Source of the DNA: Gautieria morchelliformis
Taxonomy: Eukaryota; Basidiomycota; Agaricomycetes; Gomphales; Gomphaceae
Length of the DNA stretch: 64,000 nucleotides
Direction: 5' to 3'
NCBI GenBank assembly: GCA_015179125.1
Contig: WHVA01000474.1
Span: forward strand, 1 to 64,000
The notes beneath the pieces were generated by a model. It was not told where the DNA came from and did not search any database. It saw only the letters and a program-made list of their open reading frames with translations. Positions 11,766 to 25,600 of this stretch are shown here, one piece after another. Positions within the stretch are counted from its first letter, which is position 1. The number at the start of each line of letters is the position of its first letter. Made by a program: the position numbers and the translations under genes.

Positions 11766-13597
11766 TCACGAGTTTAGGCCATGCACACCACCCTCGACCT
11801 GCGCACTGGCGGTCCGCAGCTCAAACCGCACTCGGCCGACCTTCACGCCCGCCTGCAGTTCACTCACGTTACGAACCCCAATGTCCTGTAGTGAGTGCTG
11901 CAAGCCGGCATGAAGATATGGCAGAAATGCCTGGATAGAACCTTTATCCTGCACGTCACCCGATACGCCCTGTGCAACCTTTACATTAGACGATTCCGAA
12001 AAATAGCGGGTCGTAGCAGCATTCTCGTGAGTCGCCGCCTTCGTAGGCTGGAATTTAGACGAGGAAGACGAAACGCCAGGCGGGGCAGGCTTTCCCTGCT
12101 CCATGGCCTCAATTGAGCCCATGCCGCGGTAGGTCTTGACCCGCTTGCCCTCGTGGTAAAAGTATTCGCCAGGCGCCTCCGTCGTACCTGCCAACAGACC
12201 GCCCATCATGACCGCACCCGCACCTAACGCCAAGGCTTTGACCACGTGTCCCACATTACTGATACCTCCATCCGCAATGATTGGCACACCAAACTTGCTC
12301 GCAAACTCGGCTACGGCATATACAGCCGTGGCCTGCGGGCGTCCAACGGCCATAACCTCCTGCGTAATACAGATGGAGCCGCTACCCATACCAACGCGAA
12401 GACCATCAGCCCCGGCGGCGATAAGTTCGGCAGCCTGTGCTCGTGTGACAACATTCCCTGCGATAACCTCGAGGTGGGAAAAGGTCTTCTTGACCCATCG
12501 GAGCATGTCGACTTGGAATATGGAGTTACCCTGCGATGAGTCAAGCACGACAATATCTAGACCCGCCTTAACGAGGTGCGCGAGACGGTCCCAATCCGCT
12601 GGGCGAGTGCCTATCGCGGCAGCAGCATACAACTGCTTGCTTTCCGGTCGCTTGGAAGCGAGAGGGAAATTCTGATTTTTGAGAAGATCGGAACGTGCAA
12701 GGAGCGATGTGAGCCGACCTGAGCCGTCGACTATTGGCAACTTGCCCTTCTTCGAGTCGCGCAGGAGCATATTAGCTTCAGCAAGAGTAACGCCTTCTGG
12801 TGCAGTGACAAGATTTGTCGTCATAAGTTTGGACAAGGGCGTTTTGAGATTCTGAAATTGCACATCCCGGCTAGTCACAATACCCAGAAGTTTACCTCCA
12901 ACAGCTCCAGTATCTGGAAAGGACATGCAAAGCAATGGGACATAGAGTAAGACTCGGGTCAGTAAAACACAAGGAAAAAATCATCCGCATATCACGCGCA
13001 GAAAAACGCGTTAACTCGGCAGAACGAAGTAAAGAATATCACGGCAAACGAACATATGTGTCTTGCGTGCACTTACCGGCAATAGGTATGCCACAGAACC
13101 CGAGCCTCGCCTTGACATCCAAAACGTCCTCAGCGAGATGATTTGGAGACAACACTATTGGATCAGTGATGAAGCCATTCTCATGGCGCTTCACTGCACG
13201 GACCATGGCTGCCTGTGAGGATGCTGATTGATTATGATGAATCACACCAAGTCCTCCCAAAAGCTAAGCAGGAGAAACGGGATCAACATGGTAACAAGAG
13301 CTGCAGAAGGACACTTGCTCACAGCCATGTTAATGGCCATGTCGGTCTCAGTCACAGTATCCATTGGAGAACTAATGAATGGGGTCTTGAGAACCACATT
13401 CTTGGTGATTCGACTCTCAGTGATGACATCAGAGGCAGAGAAGTCGATCTTCCCGGGAAGAATGAGGAAGTCATTATACGTGAGCCCCCATGAATGCTTG
13501 AGTCGGTGAGTTCAGACACAGCTAGACCATCGCCACGAGAATAGGAAGCAAGGTGCTCGATGGCGGTGGAAGAATCGAGATAAGCCTTTGAGGACAT
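11766..13597 (-). CDS. IMD2: IMP dehydrogenase
   Basis: It oxidises IMP to XMP with NAD+, the rate-limiting step of guanine nucleotide synthesis, and is the target of mycophenolic acid. The first exon opens [23 protein letters not shown]-barrel segments follow ([29 protein letters not shown]), then a CBS pair ([33 protein letters not shown]). The catalytic loop is [20 protein letters not shown], including the active-site Cys. The phosphate-binding site is [20 protein letters not shown], and the flap begins [12 protein letters not shown]. At least three introns interrupt the 5' half (around 12936-13075 and 13260-13500). It is head-to-head with IML1; the start codons are 114 bp apart. Confidence 0.93.
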
Positions 13598-13711
13598 GTG
13601 ACGGAGGCTCGTCCTGGGCTAGAGAAAACTTTAGAGTATTAATGCCTTATATAAGGTGTAGTGGCGCCGCCCTGCGTGGACCGTTGCCAACAGCCAACAC
13701 GTCCCTTGAGG

Positions 13712-16700
13712 ATGACCAGTCACAATGTCATGCGTGGTGAATCCAATCCCCCATATTCTCGAAAGCGTTCCAGTACAGTCTCTAGCACTTCGATGTTCAA
13801 AAATGTCGCTCATCAACCACTGCAAATTGGTGATACCACTACTCTAAGCATATGGGTGCTGGATACACCAGCTGTCCCAGTTGTGTTGAACCATGACTAC
13901 TGGCCTGGAGTTGCTGAAGGCGACATGGTACAAGTTACGACCCAGGTACAGGGAGAATGTCCAGGCTTTCTCTTCATCGTTCCGAACGATGCGGGCATGG
14001 CCAAGCAAACACAGCAACAAGTATGTCGTCAATATGTTTTCATGCTTCTTTCGTATTGACTCCTGTAGATAACGATAGCGAAGACAATTGCCGACACCTT
14101 TGGCTTTGTCAATCGCAGAGAAGTTATTCTTACCAAAGTGGACAAGGCAGACCATTGGGCGGACTACGTAGAGTTTACATTTCAGGATCAATATCTGGGT
14201 CGATGTGATATGTGGCGGATTACCAGAATGCTACAAGATCAATGCATATACTCTGGCCAAGAAATTGACTTCCTAGGTTCAATAGCGGGCACCATCGGAA
14301 ATATATACACTCGGGGTGTCAAGGTTAATGGTGTTGTTGATTTCGCGCTCTCAATCTCACGTTAGGTCGGTTCATATATTCAGGTTGCGTCTGCACAAGT
14401 TATGTCTGCAACCAAGACTATTTACCGCTCACTGTCTGCTAAGATGACTATTTTCATTCAAGTGTGCCATGAACTCTGGGAATTTGCCGGGGATGGTGAA
14501 CGATACTATGAGAAAATAGTCCACTCGTTTCTGCCTGCCTTGTTCTCTCGGTGGAGTGATGCGGGAGCTAAGCATACCGTGACGATCGTTCTCATCTCGC
14601 GCGTTCATTATGATCAGACAGAGGTCGAATACGCCGCCGGTCCATTACGCCTGGATGACGATGGCAAATGGTACAAAGACTTCTACAAAGTCATCACTGA
14701 CTTAGAGTCCATTCAAGACTGGAGACCAACACTGGTCAGCTTAAAGGATTCTTTTTTTGCTTTCCAACGAGACATACTTCTTACTCATCACTATCACCGC
14801 GCGTTCCGCATGGCTGAAACTGCCGTTTCGTCTGGCGTTTCGTCTAACGCCGCTGCTTCCGCAGAAGTTCGCCTCGTTGGCACCCTATCCTATGCCCATG
14901 ACGGTCCTATATTGGAGGCAATCAACTTAATTCTCAATCCTGCGGAGACTCACTATATCGATCGATCCCTATCTTTAACAGGCTCCTCTACAATTCTCAT
15001 CACGCCCGGCACGGGTTATTTCGTAGTACCCAAACGGCTTCTTCGAACCACCACCTTACGGTTGTTGGATCAAGGTTTTGGTCTCGATTTGATATCATTG
15101 GCAAAAAAACCGTTGCATCGCACACCGATCTTTAGATTTAAAGGTGAAGTACCTGAGCTGCGTTCTCATAACCCTGAAAAAGACGGCCGAATCGGCAGCA
15201 GTGGAGGTAGAGAACTAGATCCTCTGTGGGGTGGCGGCGATGGAGAGTCGCTGCTCAAGACGCAATTCTGGTGGGAACCCTTTTGGGTCTCAACCACATT
15301 CTGGGATCAACAAATGGATCTACCTTTTCGCGTCGATAGATTCGTTGCTCGTGCCAGAATGCACGAGATTCAAATGCTCGGCCTTTTAGAGCATGATCTT
15401 CTTTCCACGATCGAAGTACCGTACCTGGATGTCAGTCAAGCGCACCCCGCAGCCTCATCGGAAGTCACCGATCCACGCAATGTACGGAGGATGCAAGCGG
15501 ATAATTTCGACATTGACACATTCGCACTCAAGAAGAATTACGCCTCGACCACTGCTGCTCGAAACTCCCTTGGCGCTTCTTCGAGCAGCACCAGTACGAT
15601 TGTGCCGTCAATGCTGACATCCTCCGGGCCTGGAAGAGAACGCATGCCCATGTCATTGTCTTCTAGCGCATCCTCTAAATTTCCTCCAATTGCCGAAGAT
15701 CAAGGGCAGGAGACTTCTACACCATCATCTCCTCGCGTACGCCCCGATCTCGCCCCAACACCAGCTCCCTTATCCATGGCACGGTCTCGTGAACCTAATG
15801 TTAATCCTATACTTAGCATTTCGCCATCCCAGAGGTCTGTTCGCTCGTCAAGGTCAGTAGCCACCATATCTTCGTCTAGTTCCAAGAAACACGGGAGCAC
15901 GCAATCTCAGGGCTCCTTGGCATCCAAATTTGCTCCTGGTTGGCTGTTTAACCCCTTCCGATCGTCCAGCCAGCCGCAGACGTCCACGATATCCGTGACA
16001 TCGACCATGTCACCCTTGCCACGACTATCCGAATCTTCAACACCAAACACGAACACGTCACCTTTGCCAGTTCCCAGACCTCCCAAGCCTGTATCTATAC
16101 AAAACAGACGAAGTCACGGGCGGAATATCGATGACGGGGGTATTTTTGGTCCAAGTCGTTCCTCCTTGCCTCGCACATCTCCTCTTTCTTCCTCGCCACG
16201 CGACCGTGATGGCTCCGAGGCATTACTGCCTGTCCGACGGACGACCATGTCCACCTTAGCCCTTCCCCCAGTAGCTTCTTCGCCTCCTAGGCCACCAAAT
16301 AATCCGTCACGTCCAACGTCGTCTATCTCTTACGAGCAAGCATCACTTGCGCGTAGATGGCAGCACGTCCATCCAGCTCCCAGTTTTGAACATCAAATTA
16401 AGTGGGCGTCTGTTTTGACGCCTGCCTGTTTGCCATTGACCGTTGAGCACTTCCCCACACAGCAGGAGCTGGACACAGCGTTCGAGTACTTCTCTTACGA
16501 TTTTGTGGTTGACCCGCCCTCCATGAGTAGTTCCTTTTGCATCAAAGTGCCCGGGGACTGGAGAAATCTACCTTCGCAGGAAGCTAAAGACATCTTTGCT
16601 CTAGCTGTTATGAGAGGTCAAACAGCTCTCAGGCTTGCCCAAGGATTTCAGTTCATCTTACGACCACGTGGAGGTGCCCCCCGATCCCAAGAAGATCGTA

Positions 16701-18728
16701 ATTTTTCTCGTCGCTCAAGATCTTTCGCAGCGGATGAAGAAATTGTTCCCAAACCTATCGGTGCTTCAGAAGTACTTCAAACGCCTTTCCTACCCGTGTA
16801 CCTGAGCATGACAAATGAGATACATCGACTGTCCTACAATGGTGAAGTTATCAAGGTCGAGCTTTATGTACGTCGCATTGGATCAGCAGTAGCAAAGCAC
16901 TTCGATTACGAATGCCTGGTTTGGCCGAAGCGCGGAGACGGATACACAGAGGTATCCACATCTTTTAAATCTCCTGGCCTAGAGAAGCTAGGTTGGAACA
17001 GGTATATCCATAAGTTGGGTCTTCTTCATGGCGCCTGCTTAACCCCCTTTCTATCAGCATGGATATGGTAGTAGCTGGTTATGAACAAAACTTTAACCCC
17101 TCGTCTCGTGTCTGGCGAACGAGGTTCATTGTCCTTCCTACTGAAGAACCACCGGCTCCAATGACTGGAGGTTCAGGGGAAAGGTTGAACGACGAAGAGG
17201 TTCGCTTAGCTGGAATGGATAGACTTGCTGATCTATTTGGAAGGGCGCGTTGGGCGGCATCAGGGGAGAAAGTCGAAGCGTATACCTCCCCTCATTTTCT
17301 TCCGACATATCTAGGCCCTGCCGCATCCGTTTGCGACGATGCTGTCGTCACTCGGTTAGAAGAGATCCATGCATCTGGACCCCTACGAAAGAAGAAGAAC
17401 AGTGACAAAATATTTCAAGAATACTCGCCATCGTCTATGGCCAAGGCCATGCGTGAGGAGGACGGGGTCTCTATCAAGGATCACAGATGGCATGGCACAG
17501 TCTATTCAGACAGTTTCACCGGCGCAGACCTGACGTCGTGGCTAGTCCGTGAGTTTAGTGACATTTCGACAAGGGACCAGGCGATAGAGGCTGGGCTCAA
17601 GCTTCACGCACAAGGGCTTTTCGAGCATTGTAGAAAGCAACATGGATTCATAGATGGGTTAGTCGCAATGCGTGTGATAGTATGCATTGCATTTGCTGAT
17701 AGGCAAATTTTTGTAGACACTATTATTATCGATTCAAGGGTGAATATGCGGTCCCCAGTACACCCCGAGGATCCATTTGGAATTTCCGTGGTCGACATGG
17801 GCAGTCGGACGAAAAGACATCAGAAAAGGCTAACGCCGGCTCCTCGGGTTCACCTGTTGCCATCAAGGGCACCGCGATTGCTCCTCGAAAATACAAGAAA
17901 CGGCTGGTACTGAGCCAGACTATGATCATTGATGCGGACCTCAACAAAAGGAGCCTTCATGCTGAAACGGCGTATGTCACCTTCCTTTGGGTCGGCGTCT
18001 CCTTAACGCAACCTTTACTAGGATTCTACACCATGACATCATACACAATCCAGCTACAGCTTATCATTTCGAGCTAAACTGGATTTCCACCAGTGCACGC
18101 TGTCTTGAAGAACTTATTCGACAATGGAGTAGGTCGATTGAAAAGTACGGCTTGAGGCTGGTAGAAGGTACGATAGGCCTTATACAGTAGGAAATGCGGA
18201 AGATTCACGTGTCTCGCAGGTTTTGTGGACCAAGTCACGGATATCCGCGATAAAAACTCGTTTCAGTCCTGCTTCCCCATTCGCTTTGCCATCCCACCAC
18301 CAGCACTGAAACGCAGTCCTGAGAATAGCAATGTGGCATCCAGATATTATTTTGAATGCATCCTGTTGAGAAGGTTTGGGTTTGTAGTGGATGTCGAAGC
18401 TCAAGATTGGTACAGCGATCAAGTCGACGTTTTCTACTCTTACCGCCGGTCCTCGTATACGTATACCCAGTTTGTCCATCGGTCAGGAGCGGCTTTTGTC
18501 CAAGTGATTGGTGGTCAGGAGGGCTTCAGATTTTTGACCAATCGTCTTTTGGGACCAGGGCGACTCGGGAGCGCCCGTACCATCAATGGGAAAACACCCT
18601 CCCAGGTAGCAGATACTATCCGTGATGCCCTACACACATTTTGCTCCGACCCAGCAGCATTGATCGCATTTTATAACGAAACGATGGCAGCTAGTACGGA
18701 AGATGAAGTGGAACCTCTGGCGATATGA
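13712..18728 (+). CDS. IML1: IML1/DEPDC5, GATOR1/SEACIT GTPase-activating subunit
   Basis: Iml1 is the vacuolar/lysosomal GAP subunit (with Npr2 and Npr3) that inactivates Gtr1/RagA and so inhibits TORC1 when amino acids fall. The first ATG, 13712, opens MTSHNVMRGES. Family landmarks are PLQIGDTTTLSIWVLD and NHDYWPGVAEGDMVQV (N-terminal domain), VFIQVCHELW-type sequence (TIFIQVCHELWEFAGDG), and VLISRVHYDQTEVEYA (vWA-like region). A long Ser/Pro-rich insert lies at about 15550-16320, and a DEP domain at about 17460-17660 (WHGTVYSDSFTGADLTSWLV). The C-terminal domain includes FHHDI-type and QVDVFYSYRRSSYTYTQFVH. At least six introns are present, with the large exon at 14402-17070. It is convergent with NAA20, 64 bp apart. 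Confidence 0.92.
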
Positions 18729-18792
18729 AAGAATTACACAATGTCCATGAACATGAGGTAGGATAACAGCCAAATAGAGGCTGCACGACCCA

Positions 18793-19541
18793 TTAGGATA
18801 CATCCGCTGCGCTCACCACGATACCTTTACCATTAGGACGCACAGATCGGCGGTTGATATCGCGAGAAAGTGGTTTTCGCATATCTGAAGTCATAAGTGA
18901 GCCTATGGCACAGGTGAAGAATAGCCTGGGAATGAAAGTACCAAACGCGTCCTCGTCCTCCACTCCTCCTGGCCCAATACTCCCATAGTACTCCTGGACT
19001 CTCCGATATACGCTGTAGCCTAGTGCCTCGTACATCCCTATTGCCTTGTGATTCGAGTAGCGGACGTATAGGTCGACGAAGAAGCCGTGATACACCTGGT
19101 CGGATATGCGTTCCAAAAGATCCATCATATTACGACCCAGATGTAGTCGTCGATACTCTGGAGCAACGGTCAATGCAGTCACATGTCCATGCCATTCTAT
19201 ATTCTGGCCCTCTGCCTTGCCCAAGACTACAGATCGTGTTAGTTAGCACTTAGAAACCGTTCTTGCATGGCGTACCGTAAGACATGAGTTGACCATTAGC
19301 GGCTTGCTGAGTACAACATAAATCTGGCCATCGAGATAGGTAACTGAGGTAGAATGAGATGCTGAACTGTCGAGGCTGTCAGTGGCAAAGGCAACCTGCC
19401 ATGTTTGACCCACCGTCTCTGTCCAGATGTCCAGATTACTTTGAGAATACTCTCAGGGTTCTGTGCGATACAACAGACAGAAGCTTACATGTTGTTGAAC
19501 TGGAATAAATCTGTGGCACGGAAAGGTCGTAGTATACTCAT
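18793..19541 (-). CDS. NAA20: NatB N-terminal acetyltransferase catalytic subunit
   Basis: Naa20 (Nat3) with Naa25 acetylates nascent Met-Asp/Glu/Asn/Gln N-termini at the ribosome. The start at 19541 gives MSILRPFRATDLFQFNNM, then NLDIWTETV, FYLSYLSRWPDL and MSYVLGKAEGQN across introns. The GNAT core is WHGHVTALTVAPEYRRLHLG (acetyl-CoA loop), FFVDLYVRYSNHKAIGMYEA and LGYSVYRRVQEYYGS. Between DEDAF and DMRKPLSRD lies a 57-bp stop-free intron (gtacttt...cttcag). Its removal restores the family signature DEDAFDMRK, so an unspliced reading would add 19 spurious residues. Its stop codon lies 64 bp from the convergent IML1 gene. Confidence 0.92.
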
Positions 19542-19691
19542 TACTTGCGCATGTACATATTTGGCGCCGCAGCGTTTACGTGTCTGTAAGTAAAAGTGAA
19601 ATTATAGCTGGTTGTACAATGAAATGTGTCTCGTGGTAAGAAATACATATGCTCAGAACGCAGGAACACACAATAAAAAGGAAATTTCTCA

Positions 19692-22600
19692 CTACCCTCT
19701 TTCACTTTCTGCTCGTAGAGCAGCTAATTGTGCGATAATTGCGTTAGCTTGCTCGACACCTGCGCCGGCGCCTGCTACCGTCCCTGAGCTTGGGGAGGTT
19801 ACTGTCGCGGACACTGAACCTGCCGACGTCCGACCTGAACGTCCGTGGTACCCAAAGAGATCATGTAGACGGCTCAGTTTTGGATCGTCCCCATCTGAAA
19901 CTCCGCTGCTGCGTCTGGGGGAAGACGACGTCCGTGGACTAGGTGAGACGACGGGTGTATCCCTTCGTACCGCTTCGAGTCCTGTGTGATGTGAGGATAA
20001 ATCATGAATTGAAAATCACCTGAGTTTGCTACTGAACACTTACGTGATAAAGTATCTGCAACGGCAACATCGCGTTCGTCATCTTCTGCGGCTCGCGAGG
20101 CTAGGGCTCGTGCAATGTATTTGCGGAAGGCAGGACCTGTCGAATCAAGCATTTTGTCCACGCGAGGTTTCTTGTGAGGATAAGTTCTCAAGAACTTATG
20201 CAACTGTGTAATGCCTTCCTTATGTAGAGCACCGGTGGTCTCACTAGAGATATGCCCAATGATTTTGATCAATTGGGCATCAGGGTCATCTTCGTCTCCA
20301 TGGCTGCTAAATACACTCGACCTGCCATTTCGACTGGGAGAGGCGGTGGAAGGCGTTCTAGGAGGTTCAGACCCAGTAGTGAACCGTGATGAGGAAGTAG
20401 CCGACATGGCGTCGGGTGACACTGGTCGATTGAGGACCGGAGCCGAATGACGAGCTGCATCCGACATATTTGTCGCGATACGTATGCGTGTCGGAATTTC
20501 AGAGGTTGGACGAGTGCTAGAATTTAGAATCCGGTACACGTATGGGTAGACTATCGTTGCGGATGGATCTTCAAATGCAGCGGATAATTGTTCATACACT
20601 TCATCCCCGAATTGTGCTAACCAGTTTCTTAGAACATGCTTCGATGTTGAAACTCTGCTAAGCTTACCGACAACGTGCTGGATGATCACCTTGATCGTGC
20701 GGAGAGGCATGTCGCCTGCAGGAATCTTGTTGGTTGCTCTTGCGCGCCATTCATTAGGGGGCACCGACTGCAAGAAATGCTCAATAGCGGGGAAGAGCTC
20801 TGAAGGGTCTAAGAGGTTCTTTTCGAGGTCCCCCGGGATGTTTCGCGCTAATTTCCAAACGCACTTCAGGACCAGCTCGGCGATCTTGGCCTCGCGCGAA
20901 TCAGGCGTGGTTCCATTTACGGGGAATGGCTTAACCACCTGCAGGAGAAGGCCAAACAATGCACTAAATGACCCAAAGGAAGGTGGAAAAAGAAGAACAT
21001 GAGCCTGAAGTCCAGAGATACATAAAGTTTTGTAATCGTACCGGAAAACCACTATACGGCGGCCCGTTGCAAACAATCTTAAAATTATCATATTGATAAA
21101 CCGTGAGAGATCTTTGATTTTCGAATCAGGACTGTCATCCGTTTGGAGCAACCGCGCTGTCAACTCCTCAAGCAGAGCCGTGACGATGTCGACAGAAAGT
21201 GATTCGGCCAGAAGCGGGTGGTCACAGAACGCGTTCAATGTTTGTATGAGATGCTTGGCCAGACGGAAATTATCGGGCTCGATGATAGCATCAGGCCGCT
21301 CAAATACATGTGCCATCTGAAGGGTAATGGTTTCCACAAGCCCTTCAGTGTGTTCCGAGAGCTCGACATAAGAAGGTGATGCTCGGGCATCCGGAGGTGC
21401 AATCTCGAGGATCCTTTGGATTTTCTTGAGCGCATCCACACTACGAGAAGGGTCGTGGCTTAGGATACTAGATATTGTGATGCTCACATCGTCTCCGACG
21501 GATACTGGAGGTTCGTCGGAGCTCGTGGAAGCCGAAGCATGAGACACAGGGCCGCCATTCAATTGCCGGAGAGCACGTCTGTGGTCAACTGGTGCAACGA
21601 GGTGATTGCCTGACGTCGATGTAGGAATGTTTGGACGAGCTCGGCTTGGCCCTAGTCGAGATGGTAACATACTTTTTGGTCGAGAGATAACAGATGGAGG
21701 AGGCGATGTTGGGGGTGGTGGAGAACCATTCACAGCTCGGGGATTGGGGGGAGGAGACATAGCGCGGGAAATAAGGGATGGACTTGCTCCAGTAGTGCGA
21801 GGCAAGTGGGAAACGGGAGACGACGGTCGAACGATCCCGGAAGTAAGAGACGCACCCTGAGGTTGGACAGGGGAGTCATGTCGGATCGTATCTTGCGGCG
21901 CAGACCCTGATACACGACGCAAGCGTTCTTCCAGTTGCGTCTTGTCTTTCGGAGATAAACGTCCAACCAAGGTCCATATTTTTTCCCCAACCAAGATATA
22001 TGCTTCACTGTGTATATCAATTAGATATCGATTCGCGATAAGCTGAGTAGAGGTAGAGATTTCACCTTAAAGCGGCTAGGGCAGATTTTCGCACGTGTGC
22101 ATCCTTATCCGCGATCATGGATGCTATGGCAGGTAAGGCCTTGTGAGGCTCGCAAGCTCCCATACCAGCTTTTTTAAGAATGCCTTCTAGTTCGTCCAAA
22201 GTTCCTTGCCTGGTCTTTGCGACTTTGGATTTTAGTCCGTGATCAAGGAGGAGTTGAAAAATTCGACTATAGGCGTAGACTTTGGGAAGAGTTTGCATTA
22301 TCTGCGAAACACGAACACGCACGGCCTCCCTTGCGTCCCCAAGCTAGAAAAGAGTGAAAGTAAGATGGATATTGTGACAGTGAAACGTGAGACCAATCGC
22401 ACTTTGTGAATCATTGTTGGGACAAAGCATAACGCTTCCTGATCTGTAAGCTGATAGTTGGCGCTGCGAAGGAATGCCAGCACATGATCAAGCACGTCTA
22501 AACACTTTGTAATCAAGTTGGGTTGGGACTCGTGCACTGTCAAGGAGACAAATTTGAATGGCAAATCAGAGTTTGCGACCAGAGTACTCCTCATATCGTT

Positions 22601-25600
22601 GATGGGAACGCCATACTTCTCCTCGCCAGCAAGGGTAGCTGCATAGCAATCAGCCATCATGCCCAACCCCGACACGTGGTCATTGACAGCATTGTGCTCA
22701 TGGCTAAAAAGCAGCGTGATAAGCTCGCGGGACGCATGTGGTTCCATTTGACGCTGAAGATTATCTGCAAGGTCTTTTCTAGAGGGATTGGATTCAAATA
22801 TCCATTTGGTGGAATCCTTGGCTAACCGAGCTTTCTTGGCATCAAGATTGGCCCCAATAAACGGGGTTGTGGATGATGAAAGAGTGGGGGATGCAGCAGA
22901 CGGCTTGGCTGGCATGACATTTGCGGGTCGCTTGAGCCCAATGCCAGGCTTAGCAAGTCGACTTGGTGGCACAGCTTCGTCATCGCGTACAAAGACGCTA
23001 GACTCAGGACGTGGGACGGTGGGCTGAATTTTTCTGCTTCTGACGCCGGTGGAGCGACCATTTCCAAACGCTGGTGGTATGGTCGTTGGAGATGGGGAAG
23101 ATGGTTCAGGGCTTGGGGCTTTGACAGGTTCTGATGTGGCAACGTTTGTTGGTGGCTTTACCACAGGGGCCGGGGGTGCGGGAGCCGATGCACGCGCGGC
23201 CTGGATGAGTGGGACTACCATCGACCGAGATGCAGGCTTGAGAGACGACGTTTCCCGCATGACGCGATCAAATCCAACACCCGCGACGATAATAGGTAAG
23301 ACGGCCTGCGCGCCCTTTCGTACATCACCATTACGATCCTCCAAACACGATACAACGGGGGCCGCCCAAGGCTGGAGGTCTAGCCCTGGACCGCCCTTGT
23401 GGTCCTTAAACCAGTCTGCGATCCACGTCAGCAACGATGAACGCTGCACAGGATTTGAAGACTCCAAAGCAGTGCCAAGCCCGTTGACCATGGAATCCAA
23501 CCCTTCGCACGCTGTCGCAATTGATGTGAGCGTCTGGATTGCCGCAGCGCGAATGTGGGTTTTCTGATCAGCAAGTGCTGTAGCTACAGGCAATGCAAAA
23601 AAGCGGGTGTGTTTCTCAAAGGGCTTGCTCATGCCGGTCGCTATTCGGGACACAAGGTCAAGAGCAATGAGCTGTACCGCCTTATTGGTATCCGCGACAC
23701 GCGCTTTGAGGACTTGTCCGATTTCGCCTAAAGGAATATCAGCGAGCTCAAGAAATAGCTACAAGGATTCTCACCCATAGTAGGTTTCAAACGCTTATTA
23801 GCCGCAACATCAAGAATACTTTGTAGTGCTTCCAATGCTTCTTTCCTAGTTTTCCAAGCGTCACTTTTAGCATCCGTCAATATGGTCGTACCCGCCAACA
23901 ACTTGTCTATCTCTACTCTGGGGAAGAGGTCATCCATAGGATCAGCCACCTTGCCTGCTTTGCCTGAGCTACTAGACTGCGGTAAGGTGGCAAGATCGGC
24001 TGAAGTACGGGTTGGTTCAGGTGCAGCCTGGCCTTCAACTTTCTCAAACTCAGATTGAATCGTTGTGAGTAACTGTGGGTTGAGGTCTTCTAACAGGTCC
24101 TTGATGCCTAGGTTAGAACTGAGTAAAGACTAGGACGGTTAGGAAGTGTAATGTCCTTACTCGCTCCCGCAAACAGGCGCACGGTGATAAAAGTCGACGT
24201 TGCACTGGACCGCACGGCGGCATTGGAGTTCTTAAGCGCGTCCTTAAGAAATTCAATCAAATTCCTCAGGGAAAGACCGGCAATCCCGAACTCAGTCAAT
24301 GCTTGGTTCATCCAGGTGATCGAGTCCGCAAGGACTTTGGGCGCCTTCTGCTTTGAAAGAGGATCATACGCTGGTATGGATCAAAATTAGATGACAGCGA
24401 AGCTACAATTAGCACACTATTCACCTTGGTTAAAAACAAACGATAAGGATGTTTTCTCAGCAAAGAGAAGTAATGTTTCTCCAGCAGGTTTCTTCAACTT
24501 GATATCTCCCAGTTTTTCACTCAGGTGGGGAACAGAGAGTGCAGCAGAAGACCTCCCAAAGGTTGGGCAGCTCGCGGCCAGCATAGACAGAATTCCGTAT
24601 ATCTTTGCAGATACCTGTAGTGAACAGAACTAAATCAGCTCGACCGACCATGTCAATTGAGACCTAGAAACTAGCCTGAAAGTTCTTCTCATTCCAACCT
24701 TTCTTCGCGATAAATCTCACCAATACCTCACTATCAACGTCAGCAATTACACCTTCCAACCACTTATTCATCTCATCCAACGCAGCCAGCCTTGTTTTCC
24801 AATTCGCGTCTGCAAAGTCAGTAGCGATAGACGACGGAATGAGCTCGGCGGCTAGTGCCTCTGCATCTTCAGGCGTATGCTTGTACTTGAATGTATCGAG
24901 GGCTCCGGGTGGCGCGGGAGCAGCTGGCTTAGCGGCTTTTGCTCCCGCCGCCGATGCAGCGGCAGCTGGGGGTTTCTTGACGGCGGCTGGAGCAGGAGCT
25001 GCAGGCTTCTTAGCCTACACAAGACTCAGTCGGCATGCTTAAGACGAGACAGTGAAAATCGAACCATTAGACGTGCGGGAGGCTTTGCTCCGGGTGTCGG
25101 CGATGGTGGCCCATCCTCGACTACTGGTGAGGTGGGGCGCGCAGCCTTTTTCACTACCGCAGGAACCTTCTTCTTAACGGGTGGTGCCTCTTTCGGCGCG
25201 GCGGGAGGAGGTTTTGGCGCTGTGCTCCCGGCCTTGCACTTTACGACAGCCTGATCGAAAGCTTCCTTGACTTTCGTCTTGCGAGCGGCCTCGAGTGGAT
25301 CGACGATAGGGTTGAGAACTCGCTCACCAACGATCTTCATGAGTGCACCCAAGGACAGCGCGGCCTCATCTCGAACGCCCGAAGCTGAATCACCTAGAAG
25401 AACAGCTAAAGTTTCGGAGATGGGCTTCACTTGAGGGGGAGCTGGTGGGGTACGTGTAGATAAAAGACAGCGGTGCAGAAACTTCAATGTCCCTTCTTTG
25501 ATCTGAGGGTTCTTGTCGGATAACGGGGGTTGGATGTCTGATATGATGTCCGCAAGCGTCGTCTAGATAAGTGTAGGCCATTGGGGCATGATGTAGGTGA

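Noticed and set aside
13661..13711. Longer N-terminus for IML1
   Set aside because: The open frame extends upstream only with a GTG start; the first ATG is 13712.
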